Shown: positions 38,501 to 49,980, counted from the first letter of the stretch. The stretch is 64,000 bases of DNA from Ophthalmolycus amberensis (GCA_024529925.1 JAFEUB010001804.1:32501-96500), one strand, 5' to 3'. The notes: a model not told the origin generated them from the letters alone. Made by a program: numbers and translations.

Positions 38501-39277
38501 AAGTAAAGGAGATTTAATCGATGTCTCCCTGAGACATTACGCTGCACGCAATCAACCATACACTGCCGCAGTTCTGCAATTACTCGCACACAAACCACGT
38601 CTGGAAAAGATCTCTGCCGATCTGCGTTTTATAGTGTACGCCTTGCACGAACTCGGTCCCTGGGGTAAATGGCGATATATTGTGCACTTTCTAAATTTGA
38701 ATCGATGTCTCCCTGAGACATTACGCTGCACGCAATCAACCATACACTGCCTGCAGTTCTGCAATTACTCGCACACAAACCAAGTCTGGAAAAGATCTCT
38801 GCCGATCTGCGTTTTATAGTGTACGCCTTGCACGAACTCGGTCCCTGGGGGAAATGGCGATATATTGTGCACTTTCTAAATTTGAATCGGTCTCCCTGAG
38901 ACATTACGCTGCACGCAATCAACCATACACTGCCGCAATTACTCGCACACAAACCACATCTGGAAAAGATCTCTGCCAATCTGCGTTTTATAGTGTACGC
39001 CTTGCACGAACTCGGTCCCTGGAGGAAATGGTGATATATTGTGCAGTCCTTTTACCTGTTCTTCACATGAAACCATTAAAAGCATAAAGGCAAAAGTAAA
39101 GGAGATTTACATTACGCTGTACTCGATCAACCATACACTGCCGCAATTCTGCAACTACTCGCACACAAACCACGTCTGGAAAAGATCTCTGCCGATCTGC
39201 GTTTTATAGTGTACGCTTTGCACGAACTCGGTCCCGAAGGAAATGGCGATATATTGTGCAGTTCTTTTACTTGTCTT
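38501..39277. repeat. ~184-bp tandem array inside LINE 3' UTR sequence
   Basis: Two full units start at 38516 and 38700 (period 184). A third starts near 38886 with small deletions, and a fourth partial one runs about 39108-39266. Each contains ATTACGCTGCACGCAATCAA-like and GATCTGCGTTTTATAGTGTA-like blocks. Pieces of the LINE 3' UTR (AAAGTAAAGGAGATTTA at 38501, and 39063-39110) are mixed into the array. Read on the minus strand each unit has ACACTATAAAACGCAG, which looks like a TATA element. The short ORFs here are not convincing. Confidence 0.85.
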
Positions 39278-39418
39278 CACATAAAACCATTAAAAGCATC
39301 AAAACATAAGGCAAAAGAAAAGGAGATTTAAAAGCAATTAAGAACAGTGTAAGAAATAAAATACAGTAGTAAAATGCAGAAATGCAGGAAATTGATTAAT
39401 ATATTAATTGAATGTGGT

Positions 39419-42373
39419 TCAATTAAAGGCAGCAGCAAACAGAAAAGTCTTCAATCTTGATTTAAATGAGCTGAGGGTCTCAGCAGACCTGCAGCTTTCT
39501 TGGACTTTGTTCCAGATATGTGGAGCAGAAAAACTGAACGCTGCTTCTCCATGTTTAGTTCTAACTCTGGGAACAGAAAGTAGACCGGTCCCAGACGACC
39601 TAAGGGGTCGGGATGGTTCATAAGGTAGCAGCAGATCAGAGATGTATTTTGGCCCTAAACCATTCAGTGCTTTGTAAACCAACAGCAGGATTTTAAAGTC
39701 AATTCTTTGTTGGACAGGAAGCCAGTGCAAAGACATCAGAACTGGGGTGATGTGATCCACCCTCCTGGTCTTAGTGAGGACTCGAGCTGCAGCGTTCTGA
39801 ATCAGCTGCAGCTTTCTGACGGACTTTTTACAGAGACCTGTAAACACACCGTTACAGTAGTCCAGTCTGCTGAAGATAAATGCATGGACAAGTTTTTCCA
39901 AATCCTGTTGAGACATAAGTCCTCTAATCCTTGATATATTCTTCAGGTGATAGTAGGCTGATTTTGTAATTGTCTTGATATGGCTGTTCAGGTTGAGGTC
40001 TGAATCCATAACTACACCTAGATTTCTGGCTTGGTTTGTGGGTTTTAACATCAGTGATTGAAGTTGAGCGGTGATTTTCAATTGTTCGTCATTGGTACCA
40101 AAAACAATTACTTCTGTTTTGTCTTTGTTTAATTGAAGAAAATTCTGGCACATCCAGTTGTTGATTTGTTCAATGCAGTTACCCAGCCCTTGTATGGGAT
40201 TATAGTCCCCTGGTGACATAGTTATGTAGATTTGTGTGTCGTCTGCATAATTATGATAACACACTTTGTTGTTTTGCATAATCTGAGCTAGTGGAAGCAT
40301 GTAGATGTTGAACAGAAGAGGCCCCAGTATTGAACCTTGGGGAACACCACATGTCATTTTAGTCAGCTCTGATGTGTAATCAGCTACAGACACAAAGTAT
40401 TCTCGGTCCTTCAAGTAGGATTCAAACCAGTTAAGTGCTGTGCCAGAGAGTCCCACCCAGATTTTTAGTCTTTCTAGGAGTATGGCATGGTCGACCGTGT
40501 CGAATGCAGCACTGAGATCCAGTAACACTAAGACTGAACTTCTGCCGTTGTCTATGTTTAAGTGGATGTCGTTGAAAACCTTAACAAGAGCAGTTTCAGT
40601 ACTGTGGTGCTGTCGAAAGCCTGACTGGAAAACATCAAAGCAGTTATTTACGGCCAAGAAGTTGGTCAGCTGTTGGAAAACCGCTTTTTCAATTATTTTA
40701 CTTAGAAATGGGAGGTTTGATATTGGCCTATCATTTTTCATCGTTGCGGAGTCTAAACTAGCCTTCTTTAGGAGTGGTTTAATAACTGCAGTTTTTAGGG
40801 CTTGTGGGAAGACACCTGAGAGAAGGGATGTGTTTACAATTTGTAAGAGATCAGTGGTCATGCAGTTTGAAATATTTTTGAAAAAGTGTGTTGGTAGAAT
40901 ATCCAAGCAGCAGGAGGATGACTTCAGATGTTGTATAATGTCTTCTAGGCTTCTACGGTCGATTGAATGAAATTGTGTCATGATATTTGAATGGATGTTA
41001 TTCAGAGATCGGGACAACACATATCCTGTGGTTGGTGTGGAGGCACTGACTGCTTGTCTAATTTTCTGAATTTTGTCAGTAAAAAAGGAGGCAAATTGAT
41101 TGCATGCCCAGGTGGATTGGAGCTCAGCAGCTACCGACACTGGAGGGTTTGTTAGCCTATCGACGGTAGCAAATAAGGCGCGTGTATTGTTCTTGTTTTT
41201 GGTTATGATGTCAGAGAAAAATGACTGCCTTGCATTTCTAAATTCCAAATTATAATTGCGAAGTCTCTCTTTATAGATGTCACAGTGAACCTGGAGATTA
41301 GTTTTTCGCCATCTGCGCTCAGCTTTCCGACACTCTCGTTTCTCTATTTTGACCAGCATAGCATTTCTCCAAGGAGATCTTTGCTTACCCGAGACAACCT
41401 TCACTTCAGTGGGTGCAATGGCATCAATAATATTTTTAACTTTAAAATTGAAGCCATCTACAAGCTCATTGACTGAGAGGCAAAAGAGGGCTGGTGTGGA
41501 GGAGAACTTCTGAATAAATAGTTCACTGGTGTTTTCAGAGATGTAACGCTTTGTCACAACCTTGGTTTGGACATTTGTGTGCAAGGAGATTGCACTCTCA
41601 AAGAAAACACAGAAATGATCAGAGAGTGCAACATCAGTCACAGCGACCTTGGAAATGTTTACACCTTTGGTGATGATTAGGTCCAGAGTGTGCCCCCTGT
41701 TGTGGGTGGATCCTGTCACATGCTGAGTCAGATCATAGTTATCAAGGACACCACATAGTTCTATAGACTCTCTGTCCTGGGGATTATCAACATGGATATT
41801 AAAATCACCAACAATAACAACACAGTCAAAATCAACACAGATTACAGACAGCAGTTCAGTAAACTCATCAAAGAAGGTTGCACAGTATTTAGGCAGTCTG
41901 TAAATGTTTAGGAATAAAGCTTGAGTGGAATTCAGAGCCACATATTCAAAAGAACCAAAATGACCAAAGGACATCTGCTTGCATTGAAGAGAATCATTAA
42001 ATAAAATAGCAACTCCACCTCCTTTCTTATGCGCTCTTGTTTCACTCATGAAACTGAAGTTGTGAGGTGTTGATTCAATAAGAACAGCTGCACTGTTATC
42101 TTGATTTAACCAAGTTTCAGTTAAAAACAAAATGTCCAGTTTGTGCCTAACAATAAAATCATTGATTAAAAATGTTTTTCCTGACAGAGACCTGACATTT
42201 AATAAAGCTAAGTTTAATGTGGTTAAAGCTTTCTTTGCCCAATTTATTTGGACAGGCTGACGAGGAATGTATGCTAAGTTTGATAAGTTTGCATGTTTAC
42301 TATTGTTTCTTCGCAGCCTCACCTTTCTTTTTCTATAAACTTGCAGGACAGGAATTGAAACGGCTAGCTGCAT
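39419..42373 (-). CDS. LINE ORF2 (endonuclease and reverse transcriptase)
   Basis: An uninterrupted 984-residue protein with ATG at 42373. The N-terminal apurinic-type endonuclease shows NVRSL, TETWL, GDFNIH and SDHF. The reverse transcriptase shows [40 protein letters not shown] and YADD at 709-712. The C-terminal region ends [10 protein letters not shown]. Domain order and length match L2/CR1-superfamily ORF2, which nicks target DNA and reverse-transcribes the element RNA. No stop or frameshift is seen, although ORF1 upstream is damaged. Confidence 0.93.
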   Translation of the reverse strand: MQLAVSIPVLQVYRKRKVRLRRNNSKHANLSNLAYIPRQPVQINWAKKALTTLNLALLNVRSLSGKTFLINDFIVRHKLDILFLTETWLNQDNSAAVLIESTPHNFSFMSETRAHKKGGGVAILFNDSLQCKQMSFGHFGSFEYVALNSTQALFLNIYRLPKYCATFFDEFTELLSVICVDFDCVVIVGDFNIHVDNPQDRESIELCGVLDNYDLTQHVTGSTHNRGHTLDLIITKGVNISKVAVTDVALSDHFCVFFESAISLHTNVQTKVVTKRYISENTSELFIQKFSSTPALFCLSVNELVDGFNFKVKNIIDAIAPTEVKVVSGKQRSPWRNAMLVKIEKRECRKAERRWRKTNLQVHCDIYKERLRNYNLEFRNARQSFFSDIITKNKNNTRALFATVDRLTNPPVSVAAELQSTWACNQFASFFTDKIQKIRQAVSASTPTTGYVLSRSLNNIHSNIMTQFHSIDRRSLEDIIQHLKSSSCCLDILPTHFFKNISNCMTTDLLQIVNTSLLSGVFPQALKTAVIKPLLKKASLDSATMKNDRPISNLPFLSKIIEKAVFQQLTNFLAVNNCFDVFQSGFRQHHSTETALVKVFNDIHLNIDNGRSSVLVLLDLSAAFDTVDHAILLERLKIWVGLSGTALNWFESYLKDREYFVSVADYTSELTKMTCGVPQGSILGPLLFNIYMLPLAQIMQNNKVCYHNYADDTQIYITMSPGDYNPIQGLGNCIEQINNWMCQNFLQLNKDKTEVIVFGTNDEQLKITAQLQSLMLKPTNQARNLGVVMDSDLNLNSHIKTITKSAYYHLKNISRIRGLMSQQDLEKLVHAFIFSRLDYCNGVFTGLCKKSVRKLQLIQNAAARVLTKTRRVDHITPVLMSLHWLPVQQRIDFKILLLVYKALNGLGPKYISDLLLPYEPSRPLRSSGTGLLSVPRVRTKHGEAAFSFSAPHIWNKVQESCRSAETLSSFKSRLKTFLFAAAFN

Positions 42374-42442
42374 ACAGGGCCCCGACTTTTCCTGGAGAGA
42401 GTCATTGGTGTCATTAGCCTTGTAGCCTGGACCCAGAAGATA

Positions 42443-43935
42443 TCAATTATTTCCTTTATCGGGTAGGGGAGACAGAGGATGGTTGTGGAACCGTCGAGGA
42501 GTGGGGAGAAGAGTGTGTTTGGTTCCAGCAATGACCAGCTCTTTCATGTGGTCAGTGAACTCCAGGTGGGGGGAGGATGGGGAGAGTGTGAGAGAGGAAA
42601 GGGACCAGGATGGAATTTGGGGGGTGGAAGTAGGTGCTGGGGAGGGAGGTAAAGACTCCTCGTCTAGGAAGGGTAGGGAAAGTGGGAGATCGGAGGCGGT
42701 CCCTGATGATGAGGTTGGAGACTCCTCCTTTTGGCTGTCGTTAGGCGGGGGCATCCTTCCCGTAAGGTCTCCATGGCGATGCTGTGTGGTTATCTCTTGT
42801 TTAGACTCCTCTTGTGTCTTGTCCTTGGCAGTAGGGACAGACGGGTGACGCAGGGAGAAAAATAGGTTCGAGGTAAACAGTTTTACCCCTGACTTGTTCA
42901 GGCAAACTCCATGCGCTGTAAAAAGATGTCTACGCTCCCAGAAAAGGTAGAAATTGTTGATAAAATGTACTGAATGGTCAGTACATGCAGTTGACAGCCA
43001 TTCGTTCAGTGCAAACAGCCTGCTGAATCCTTCATCTCCTCCTCTGACTGGTGGAAGAGGGCCACTGATGAACACCTCAGCCTTGACAGAGCTGACTGTG
43101 TTTAACAGATCAATAAAGTCTCGCTTCAGAACTTCAGACTGTTGTTTCGCAATATCACAGCTTCCTGTATGCACGATGATGTTTTTTGCTGTGGGATAGT
43201 CAGCCACGATGTCCAGGATTTTGTCTCTCATGTCAGAGACTCATGTCAGAGACTTTCGGAAAGCAGAGTATTTTGGTGTTCTTGCTGCACAGTTTTCTGA
43301 CATCTTTTACAGCATAGTCACCAACAATCAGAGTCTCAGGCCCAGTCACTAGCTTTGCCTGCGGCCTTTTACTCTCACATTGACTCTCAGTTCTTACCCC
43401 GCTTTGAGGAGATAGCTGCTTATCCAGATGGAGATGGAGATTTAGGATCCTGCGACAATGGAGCAAATCTGTTTTGAAGTTGTAGGCTTGGTTGTTGTGG
43501 AGGTGTTTTGCAGGTTTTACTTTCCTCAGCTGTCCTTGGCTTTGTCCGTCTGGGTGCAGGGGTTGAGGAGGAGTTCTGCCTGTGTGCTAGTGCAGGCCAG
43601 CCAGTCGCATCACAAATCTCAGGGCGCTGGGCTCTGCCTGTTAGTCGTCCTCCCACATATTTTCTCTCCGGCTTTGCACCGAGAGAGTTCCAGGGAGGAC
43701 TACCATTTGAAGATTTATTATCTGCTCTCTCCTCCTGTTTCTTGGTAGGCCTGGTTGTGCTAGTTAGCTGTGTCTTAGCTTGCATTTGTCCAGTGTTTTG
43801 AATCCATGGTAAAGTGGTATCATTCCCACACAGTCCATTTACCGCCACGTTTACTTCTAGTCGGTGGATTTTTGTTTCCAAGACTGCAATCTTCTGTAGG
43901 AGTTTGTAGTCGTCGTCCGTGGAGAAGGGAGGCAT
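42443..43935 (-). pseudogene. LINE ORF1, SGNH-esterase type, frameshifted
   Basis: Three overlapping minus-strand reading frames together look like one ORF1. 43935-43420 has a coiled-coil start (DDYKLLQKIAVLETKIHRLE) and a Pro/basic linker. 43466-43233 carries ETLIVGDYAVKDV. 43231-42443 carries the rest of an SGNH-hydrolase-like fold and a Pro/Ser tail. The second break coincides with a perfect 13-bp tandem duplication (43227-43239 and 43240-43252). The first lies around 43420-43466. Motif positions read GDY, HTGSCDI and AHGVCLN, departing from the GDS, GxND and DGxH forms usual in this family. Confidence 0.8.
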
Positions 43936-44165
43936 CTTGCTGCTACTTAGCTTTAACTTAGCTGCTAGTTAGCATTAGCTAACAATCCAAATAGCTCGAC
44001 GACTTTCTGGATTTGTCTTCACTCAAACGTTGAAGAGTGATATATGTGATATATCTGGCAAGATATATGTGATATATCTGGCAAATTGAAGCAAGAAAAT
44101 GCAAGAAAATGCAAGCAGAGGCAAGCAGAGGCAAGCAGAGGCAAGAGCAAGCAGCAAAGCGACCG

Positions 44166-44928
44166 CACTCTCCTATCTTATCCGTTAGCCAGTTACTCAG
44201 GACTCAAAGGAAACCTGTGGATGAGACCTGTGGCTAATTCACTTATTCACTAAAGACTTTCAGCAGATTAGATTTTTTGACATTGAGAGATGTTTTTTTA
44301 TTGGAACCATTTTGTAAATTGGTTTGATTAACAGAGTCAAATACTAAATATTCATAAAGCATATTGCTTGTTTTTTAAAGCAACAATTTTGAAGCACAGA
44401 CAATTACGTCAAACCTTTTTTCTCAGAATCCATACTGCTGGTAATACAGGAAGTTCCACTCCTGCATTTTATTGTAAACCAACTTTACCAAAATCTTTAA
44501 GAAACATGGAGGGACAGAAAGAGGGAGGTAGTTGTTGAATGGACTTCACATTTACCCACAGGTGCTACTTTCTGCTCATTTGGTAATATTCCAGTTTCTA
44601 GAGATTTGGTAAATACTGTAGAGGTAAATGTCCTGATTATAAAGGAACTCATGTTGACAATCAGACATAAGCTGAGCTCATCATGAGCAGCTGCTGGATC
44701 TCTCCTCCTTTCCTTAGATGTCCATGTATCTTCTGTCTCGCTGGCTCTTTGTCTTGCAGGATGCGGGTCCCGAGCTTCATGAGCAGAAGGCCCCGTGTGG
44801 TTCCTGCTATCAAAGCTCAGCTTCACATGGAGTCGCTCTCTTCCTTTGCTGGTGAGACTGTTTTGTTTTGTTTCTCACATAACATGCTCGAATAATTGAT
44901 TACGTCGAAATAAGTCATAAAAAGTGAT
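44166..44928. other. spacer between LINE and duplication copy 2
   Basis: AT-rich DNA with a 109-codon minus-strand ORF (44497-44826) that has no recognised domain. Nothing else seen. Confidence 0.55.
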
Positions 44929-47900
44929 GAACATGAACTCTGTACTTTGTGCTGTTTCAGGAGGAAAACTGACTCAGTTATTCTCTCGTATTAGTTTCAC
45001 ATTTTCTCCATCAGCTTTGTATGAAACCCTGTAAATAAGACAAGAAGAAAAGACTTTGTTCATTCTTGAATCAAGAAATACTTTATTCATCATGTAAACC
45101 TTCAGTTTGTTCACATCCCATCAGTAAAGTCTGTTCAATGAATCTTGTTCAATGATTTCATGAACACATTCACTTCATCCTCAGAATCTATTTGTTTGAT
45201 CAGAATCTCAGTTATGTGAAAGAGAATAATGAATGATTTACTTATTGATTATGATTATAATAATTAGTTATAGAATACATCATAGTACCTCTTTTGTACA
45301 ACGATTAAGAAAACAACAAGAACAACATTTAATCTGTTATAGAAAATAAACATAATTTCACTGAAAGGAATCTTTACAAAGAGTGCTGAGAACTAAATCT
45401 CTTTGATAAAAGAAGCTCTGGTGATTTCTCTCTTTAAGAGCCATGCAGTGGAAGAGAAACAACAACTAACAAATACATCAATACTAATATTTATCAAACA
45501 TTTAAACCTCAGAGCAGTTTACATTTCCATGAAGAGAAATATCAGTTCAGGTCAACAAAGATCATCATGAGCAGTGATAGCCTCCATGGCTAAACAGACA
45601 CAGAAAGGAGCTCCACCTAAAGACACTCAAACATTTACACAACAATAATGAGAAGATGTCAAAGCACCGCCCACAATGTTTGATTGACAGCTGAAGAACA
45701 ATCAGCAATTAAGCAACAATGATGGAGACAAAATGAGTTTCAGGATTAAAACACAAAAATGAATTTGCTGTTCCTTCAATCACTTCTGACTATTTTAGTT
45801 TACAGAACTCAGCAGTGTTTCCATCATAACCATAAATCCTGAGTCCAGCATAGAGAGGCTGAGTGAATGTGGTCTGGACTCTGTGGAGGAGAGTCATGGT
45901 TTCAGAGACGCTGTAGAAAGACAGAATACCTGCTCTGTGATCCAGGTACACTCCTACTCTGGAGGACCGAGGACCAGAGAGACCACAGACGGGAGTTTGG
46001 ATATTGTTGAACAAAAATGTAAAACTGTTTTCGTTACAATTTAACGCCCAAGATTTGTCATTCCATCCAAACACACATTCATTAGCGCTCCCTGTTCTGC
46101 TGATATTCTTGTATGCGACTGCTACATAAACTCCTCCTCTCCACTCCACCTCCCAGTAACAACGTCCAGTCAGACTCTCTCTACTCAGGACCTGACACCA
46201 TGCAGTGAATCTGTCTGGGTGACTAGAGTAAGACTGTTGTTTTCTCATTAATGTTGCTTTTCTGTTCCCCTCAGATAATAACAGCTCTGTGTATGCTGTG
46301 TTTGGATCCAGTGTGATTTCACTTGAATATCTTAAGAACTCAGCTCTGGTCTTGGGCTCTGCTCGTGAAGGTGACAGTAAAACGTCCACTTCAGTCACTG
46401 CCAGTGAGACGTTTGTCCACTTGTCTCTCAGAACGTCCTGTCGTTTATCTCTGACTTCTGACACAGCCGCCGTCACGTCCTCAAAGTAGCTCAGAGGACG
46501 GATATCGATGCCGGACGAGTCTGTAGCTTCTCTGAGTGGTGACAGTGAGGGGTAGTTGTGTAGAAACTGGTTGTGATCCTCTGTCTGTGAGAGCAGCTTC
46601 AGCTCAGCGTCTTTCCTCTTCAGCTCAGAGATCTCCTGCTCCAGCTTCTCCTGAAGCTCTTTGACTCGACTCACTTCACTTTTCTGCTGGGATCTGACCT
46701 GCTGCTTCACATCAGAGCTTCTTTTCTCCATGAGACGGATCAGCTCGGTGAAGATCTTCTCGCTGTCCTTCACCGCTTCGTCGGCAGAGCGATTGACGGC
46801 CTCCACCTCCTGTTGAAGCAGCTTCACGTCTTTCTCTCTGTCCTGGATTCTCTGCTGGATGTTTAGTCGACTCACCTCCAGCTCTCTCTGCCTCTCAGTG
46901 ATTTCTGCTGCAGCTGAGACTGTGTCGTGGCCTTTGTGTTCATCCACAGAGCAGAGGTAACAGATACACTGCTGATCAGTACGGCAGAACATCTTCATCA
47001 CCTCATCGTGACGAGAGCAGATGTTCTCCTGGAGCTTCTTGGAGGGGTCCACCAGCTTGTGTTTCTCAAAGGCAGATGATTCATAATGAAGCTGGAGGTG
47101 TTTCTCACAATAAGAGATCACACACTGCAGACAGGACTTGATGGCTTTCCGTTTCCTCCCAGTGCAGACATCACAGGACACATCTTCAGGTCCAGCATAG
47201 CAGTGATCAGCAGGAGCAGCTTGGAGTCCAGTCTTCTTCAGCTCCTCCACTAAAACTGCTAACATGGTGTTTTTCAGCAGGACAGGCCTCGGTGTGAAGG
47301 TCTGCCTACACTGAGGGCAGCTGTGGAGTTTCTTCACATCCTCTTCATCCCAGAAGCTTTTAATACAGTTCATGCAGTAGCTGTGTCCACAGGGAGTAGT
47401 CACCGGATCCTTCAGTAGATCCAGACAGATGGAACAAGAGAAGGTTTCCCGATCCAGCTGAACTCCTTTCTGCGCCATTTCACCTCTCAGTAACAACGAC
47501 TGTCTGAGTTTCACTTCACTAGAAGCGACTCTGCTTTGACTTCTGATCTGAACAACATGTGTTTGTTCAGTGAATGGAGGCTGTCAGCTCTATCGCTGCA
47601 CCACCATGTTGGTTACACCCATCTTTAAAACTGTAGATCTGAAGGGGAGGGAACAAGGAGATATGTGGACAGAGTGGAGCCGGCTGTGTTTGAGAGCAGG
47701 AGGAAGAAGGAGGGGTTATCAAGCTGTGCTTCATTCCAGGAAGAGGAGCAGCGCTGTGAATGTGAACTTTGATTTCCTCATTCACAAACAGAGCCTCGGT
47801 TAAAACCTGCTCCACCTTTGAAAACATTTCATTTCTTTAGTTGTTAAATATTTCTTGTCTCCTCAGAGGAAGAGTTATAGACAAACATGAAGCCATCAAA

Positions 47901-48268
47901 AGACTAATTCTGTTCAGTTTTCTTTTACTGCTTAAAAACAGCTGGCTGACAAAAGAGTTATCAAATTAAACTAATATGAAACATTTAAATTGTCGTATAA
48001 TACCTTTCTCTCATATTTAATCATCAACTTTTAAACATTTGTCTCAAAAGAGTTGAGTTTCAAGATATGATTCTGATGCAAAGCAGCGTTTCAAGATTCA
48101 CATTTATTCATTTCATGACTTCATGACTGGACCTGATATAATCTGCACATTTTCCATTTGTTGTTGATGTTAAAATATTCCAGCTGTTGTAAAAGCTGAG
48201 TCACTCACTGGTTGAGTGACGACTGAGAAAACTCCTCAGGAACAACATGAATCTCCAGCAACCATAAA
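44929..48268. repeat. 3.3 kb segmental duplication, copy 2 (with TRIM gene)
   Basis: Partner of 32433-35763, same orientation and nearly identical along its length including non-coding flanks, with small indels. The end point (CCATAAA at 48268) matches copy 1 exactly, after which the sequences differ. Confidence 0.93.
45790..47478 (-). CDS. TRIM E3 ligase with B30.2 domain, copy 2
   Basis: An intronless 562-residue paralogue of the gene at 33293-34978, starting MAQKGVQL at 47478 by the same reasoning. RING ligands, both B-boxes, coiled coil and B30.2 are all intact. About a dozen residues differ from copy 1 in the first ~380, but at least 25 differ in the ~180-residue B30.2, including small insertions (LSG; one Gln) and a different C-terminal loop. 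The flanks are nearly identical, so both probably share promoter sequence. B30.2 is the ligand-recognition part of TRIMs, so the copies may recognise different targets (inference). Confidence 0.9.
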   Translation of the reverse strand: MAQKGVQLDRETFSCSICLDLLKDPVTTPCGHSYCMNCIKSFWDEEDVKKLHSCPQCRQTFTPRPVLLKNTMLAVLVEELKKTGLQAAPADHCYAGPEDVSCDVCTGRKRKAIKSCLQCVISYCEKHLQLHYESSAFEKHKLVDPSKKLQENICSRHDEVMKMFCRTDQQCICYLCSVDEHKGHDTVSAAAEITERQRELEVSRLNIQQRIQDREKDVKLLQQEVEAVNRSADEAVKDSEKIFTELIRLMEKRSSDVKQQVRSQQKSEVSRVKELQEKLEQEISELKRKDAELKLLSQTEDHNQFLHNYPSLSPLREATDSSGIDIRPLSYFEDVTAAVSEVRDKRQDVLRDKWTNVSLAVTEVDVLLSPSRAEPKTRAEFLRYSSEITLDPNTAYTELLLSEGNRKATLMRKQQSYSSHPDRFTAWCQVLSRESLTGRCYWEVEWRGGVYVAVAYKNISRTGSANECVFGWNDKSWALNCNENSFTFLFNNIQTPVCGLSGPRSSRVGVYLDHRAGILSFYSVSETMTLLHRVQTTFTQPLYAGLRIYGYDGNTAEFCKLK

Positions 48269-48778
48269 TGATTGTGTCTCGATGACTCAACATGAGACTG
48301 AACATGTTGCTGCTTTCAGACGTCGAGTCCTTCTGATGTTGATTCTGGTTGAACTGAAAGCAGCGTTTCATATGGATATCATCACGGTTATTAAATTGTT
48401 CCTAAAGAACTTCTGAACAGGAAAAGATGGAGTAACTTTACATGTGACGGTGCAATAAACCAATCTCAGCTGTCAGGAACCCTCATCATGACTGTTTTAG
48501 ATGCATTTAATTGTTGCTATGTTACAGGACCAAGAATGACACGAAGCTCACTCTGGTGCAACACATTTCATTTCCTGTAAATATATGAAAACACATGAGG
48601 TCAGGTGAGAAGCGCTCTCTGTTCTGATGACACTTCGCTCATCACGTCCTGACGGCTTTCTTCTGCTCTACTTATCAGCATCAGAACCGTTTATTGCCAT
48701 GGTATGTTGAACATACAAGGGATTTGACATGACGGGAGGTGCAAACATTTAACAATCAACAACAATCAGTGCAAGTAG
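48269..48778. other. spacer with a retroelement-like tail
   Basis: Sequence between the TRIM duplication and the resumed zeb1 copy. About 48685-48777 (CCGTTTATTGCCATGGTATGTTGAACATACAAGG, given here in two joined parts of a common fish repeat) looks like a 3' tail of a retroelement. No gene seen. Confidence 0.45.
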
Positions 48779-49160
48779 CGAGCCTGAAGACCCAGACTTG
48801 GTGGACTCTCAGGCCGAGCCGCTCGACCTCTCCCTCCCTAAACATATCACAGCAGCATTGGAAACCACCACGCCTCCCGCCAAGCAGCAGCAACATCCGC
48901 TGAACCTGACCTGCCTGAGGAAGGAGCAGCTGGAGGGCCGAACCCTCTACGTCACCACGCCTCAGACCGGAAGACCTGTTAGCATCCTCACTGCCGCACA
49001 GCTGCCCACGTCAGTGGCCATCGCTGGTCATGGAAGGGTGAGCTTTCTCAGCGCCATCAACACCACGACCAAACGCACCATCCTCATCCCAGAGTTCACC
49101 TACGCCACCACGGCCGGCAGCGCCACTGGAGCCCAGACTGTCCTTCTGAACGGCCACAAG
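48779..49160 (+). pseudogene. zeb1 exon 6 fragment (3' part) in the partial copy
   Basis: This aligns with 16782-17170 at high identity, including the CtBP motif PLDLSLPK, PLNLTC and the exon donor AAG|GTTGGT. There are a few substitutions (for example LEGRTLYV) and a 6-bp deletion. The frame is open but starts mid-exon at a sharp junction (AGCGAGCCTGAAGACCCAG), so it lacks the fingers and homeodomain upstream. The missing middle of exon 6 (about 15733-16781) is not in the window. Confidence 0.9.
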
Positions 49161-49441
49161 GTTGGTGATGTGATACATTATGTCGACCGAACAATATTTC
49201 CTCTGTGGGCCAATTTGTTTTCATTTCTTATGACCAAGTTCTAACATCTATTCTACGACTACGACTCTGACGGCAGCGCAGCTCCACTGCAGCACCTGAT
49301 GTACACATCTCAAGGATAACTCGATCCAAAGGAGACATTAACGTTCAATTCAAACAGTGGTCACTGAGCTGACTGCCTTCACCCGACACAGCATTAAATA
49401 CTTTGACCACGATGATCAATGTCTTTTTCTTCCATGTACAG

Positions 49442-49622
49442 CAGGAGAAGAGGCTGGACAGCAGCTCTGACGCCGTCTCACCAGTGGACGAGCAGAATGA
49501 CTCGGATTCGGCCGCACTGATGAAGAAGCGACGGCTGGAAAACGGCGTCTACCCGTGTGACCTTTGCTCCAAAGTCTTCCAGAAGGGCAGCTCCCTGCTC
49601 AGGCACAGATATGAACACACAG
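49442..49622 (+). pseudogene. zeb1 exon 7 copy
   Basis: A near-identical copy of 17644-17824 with both splice sites, the CAGCAG acceptor and finger 5 (CDLC...HRYEHTG) intact. Few substitutions are seen (G to A in SDGV/SDAV, E to D, K to R). The exon itself could still splice, but neighbouring exons of the copy are broken. Confidence 0.9.
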
Positions 49623-49980
49623 GTAGGCCTTACAGTATGCTCAGACACAGGAACACATTTACTACTGTGCTTTACTTCTGAAATACTCAATCAAGCACAT
49701 GGTGTTTTAGAAATCACACCTTAAATATTCATGTGTATGAACTAATCTGTTTATAATTTGAATAGGGGCTTGTGTTCATATAGTGTTTTTCTCTGGCAGT
49801 AAAGGGTTGGTAGGGTGCTGGTGAGGCTGTTTTTTCTTCTTTTTTTAAAGAATTTGCATTTATTTTTGACCCCCTTTATCATCTCTGTTAATATCTTTCC
49901 TCCACTTCCATTCTAAGTCGTAGCTTTGACACTTTTCCCCGACTGAGTCCCTGTCCGACTCTTTGTTCTCTCATCTGCAG

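Larger units (their letters stand above)
39278..44165 (-). mobile_element. near full-length L2/CR1-type LINE
   Basis: A minus-strand non-LTR retrotransposon. It has an ORF1 of the esterase type (broken), an intact ORF2 with endonuclease and RT, a 5' leader with short GCAAGCAGAG repeats (about 44100-44150), and a 3' UTR running to 39278 that is repeated at 37779-38012. The 5' boundary is approximate. No poly(A) tail is expected; this group ends in short tandem repeats. Confidence 0.85.

Noticed and set aside
40440..40970. 176-codon plus-strand ORF
   Set aside because: Antisense shadow of LINE ORF2.
44497..44895. Possible small exon next to TRIM copy 2
   Set aside because: ORFs on both strands lack a known domain and no splice partners are visible.
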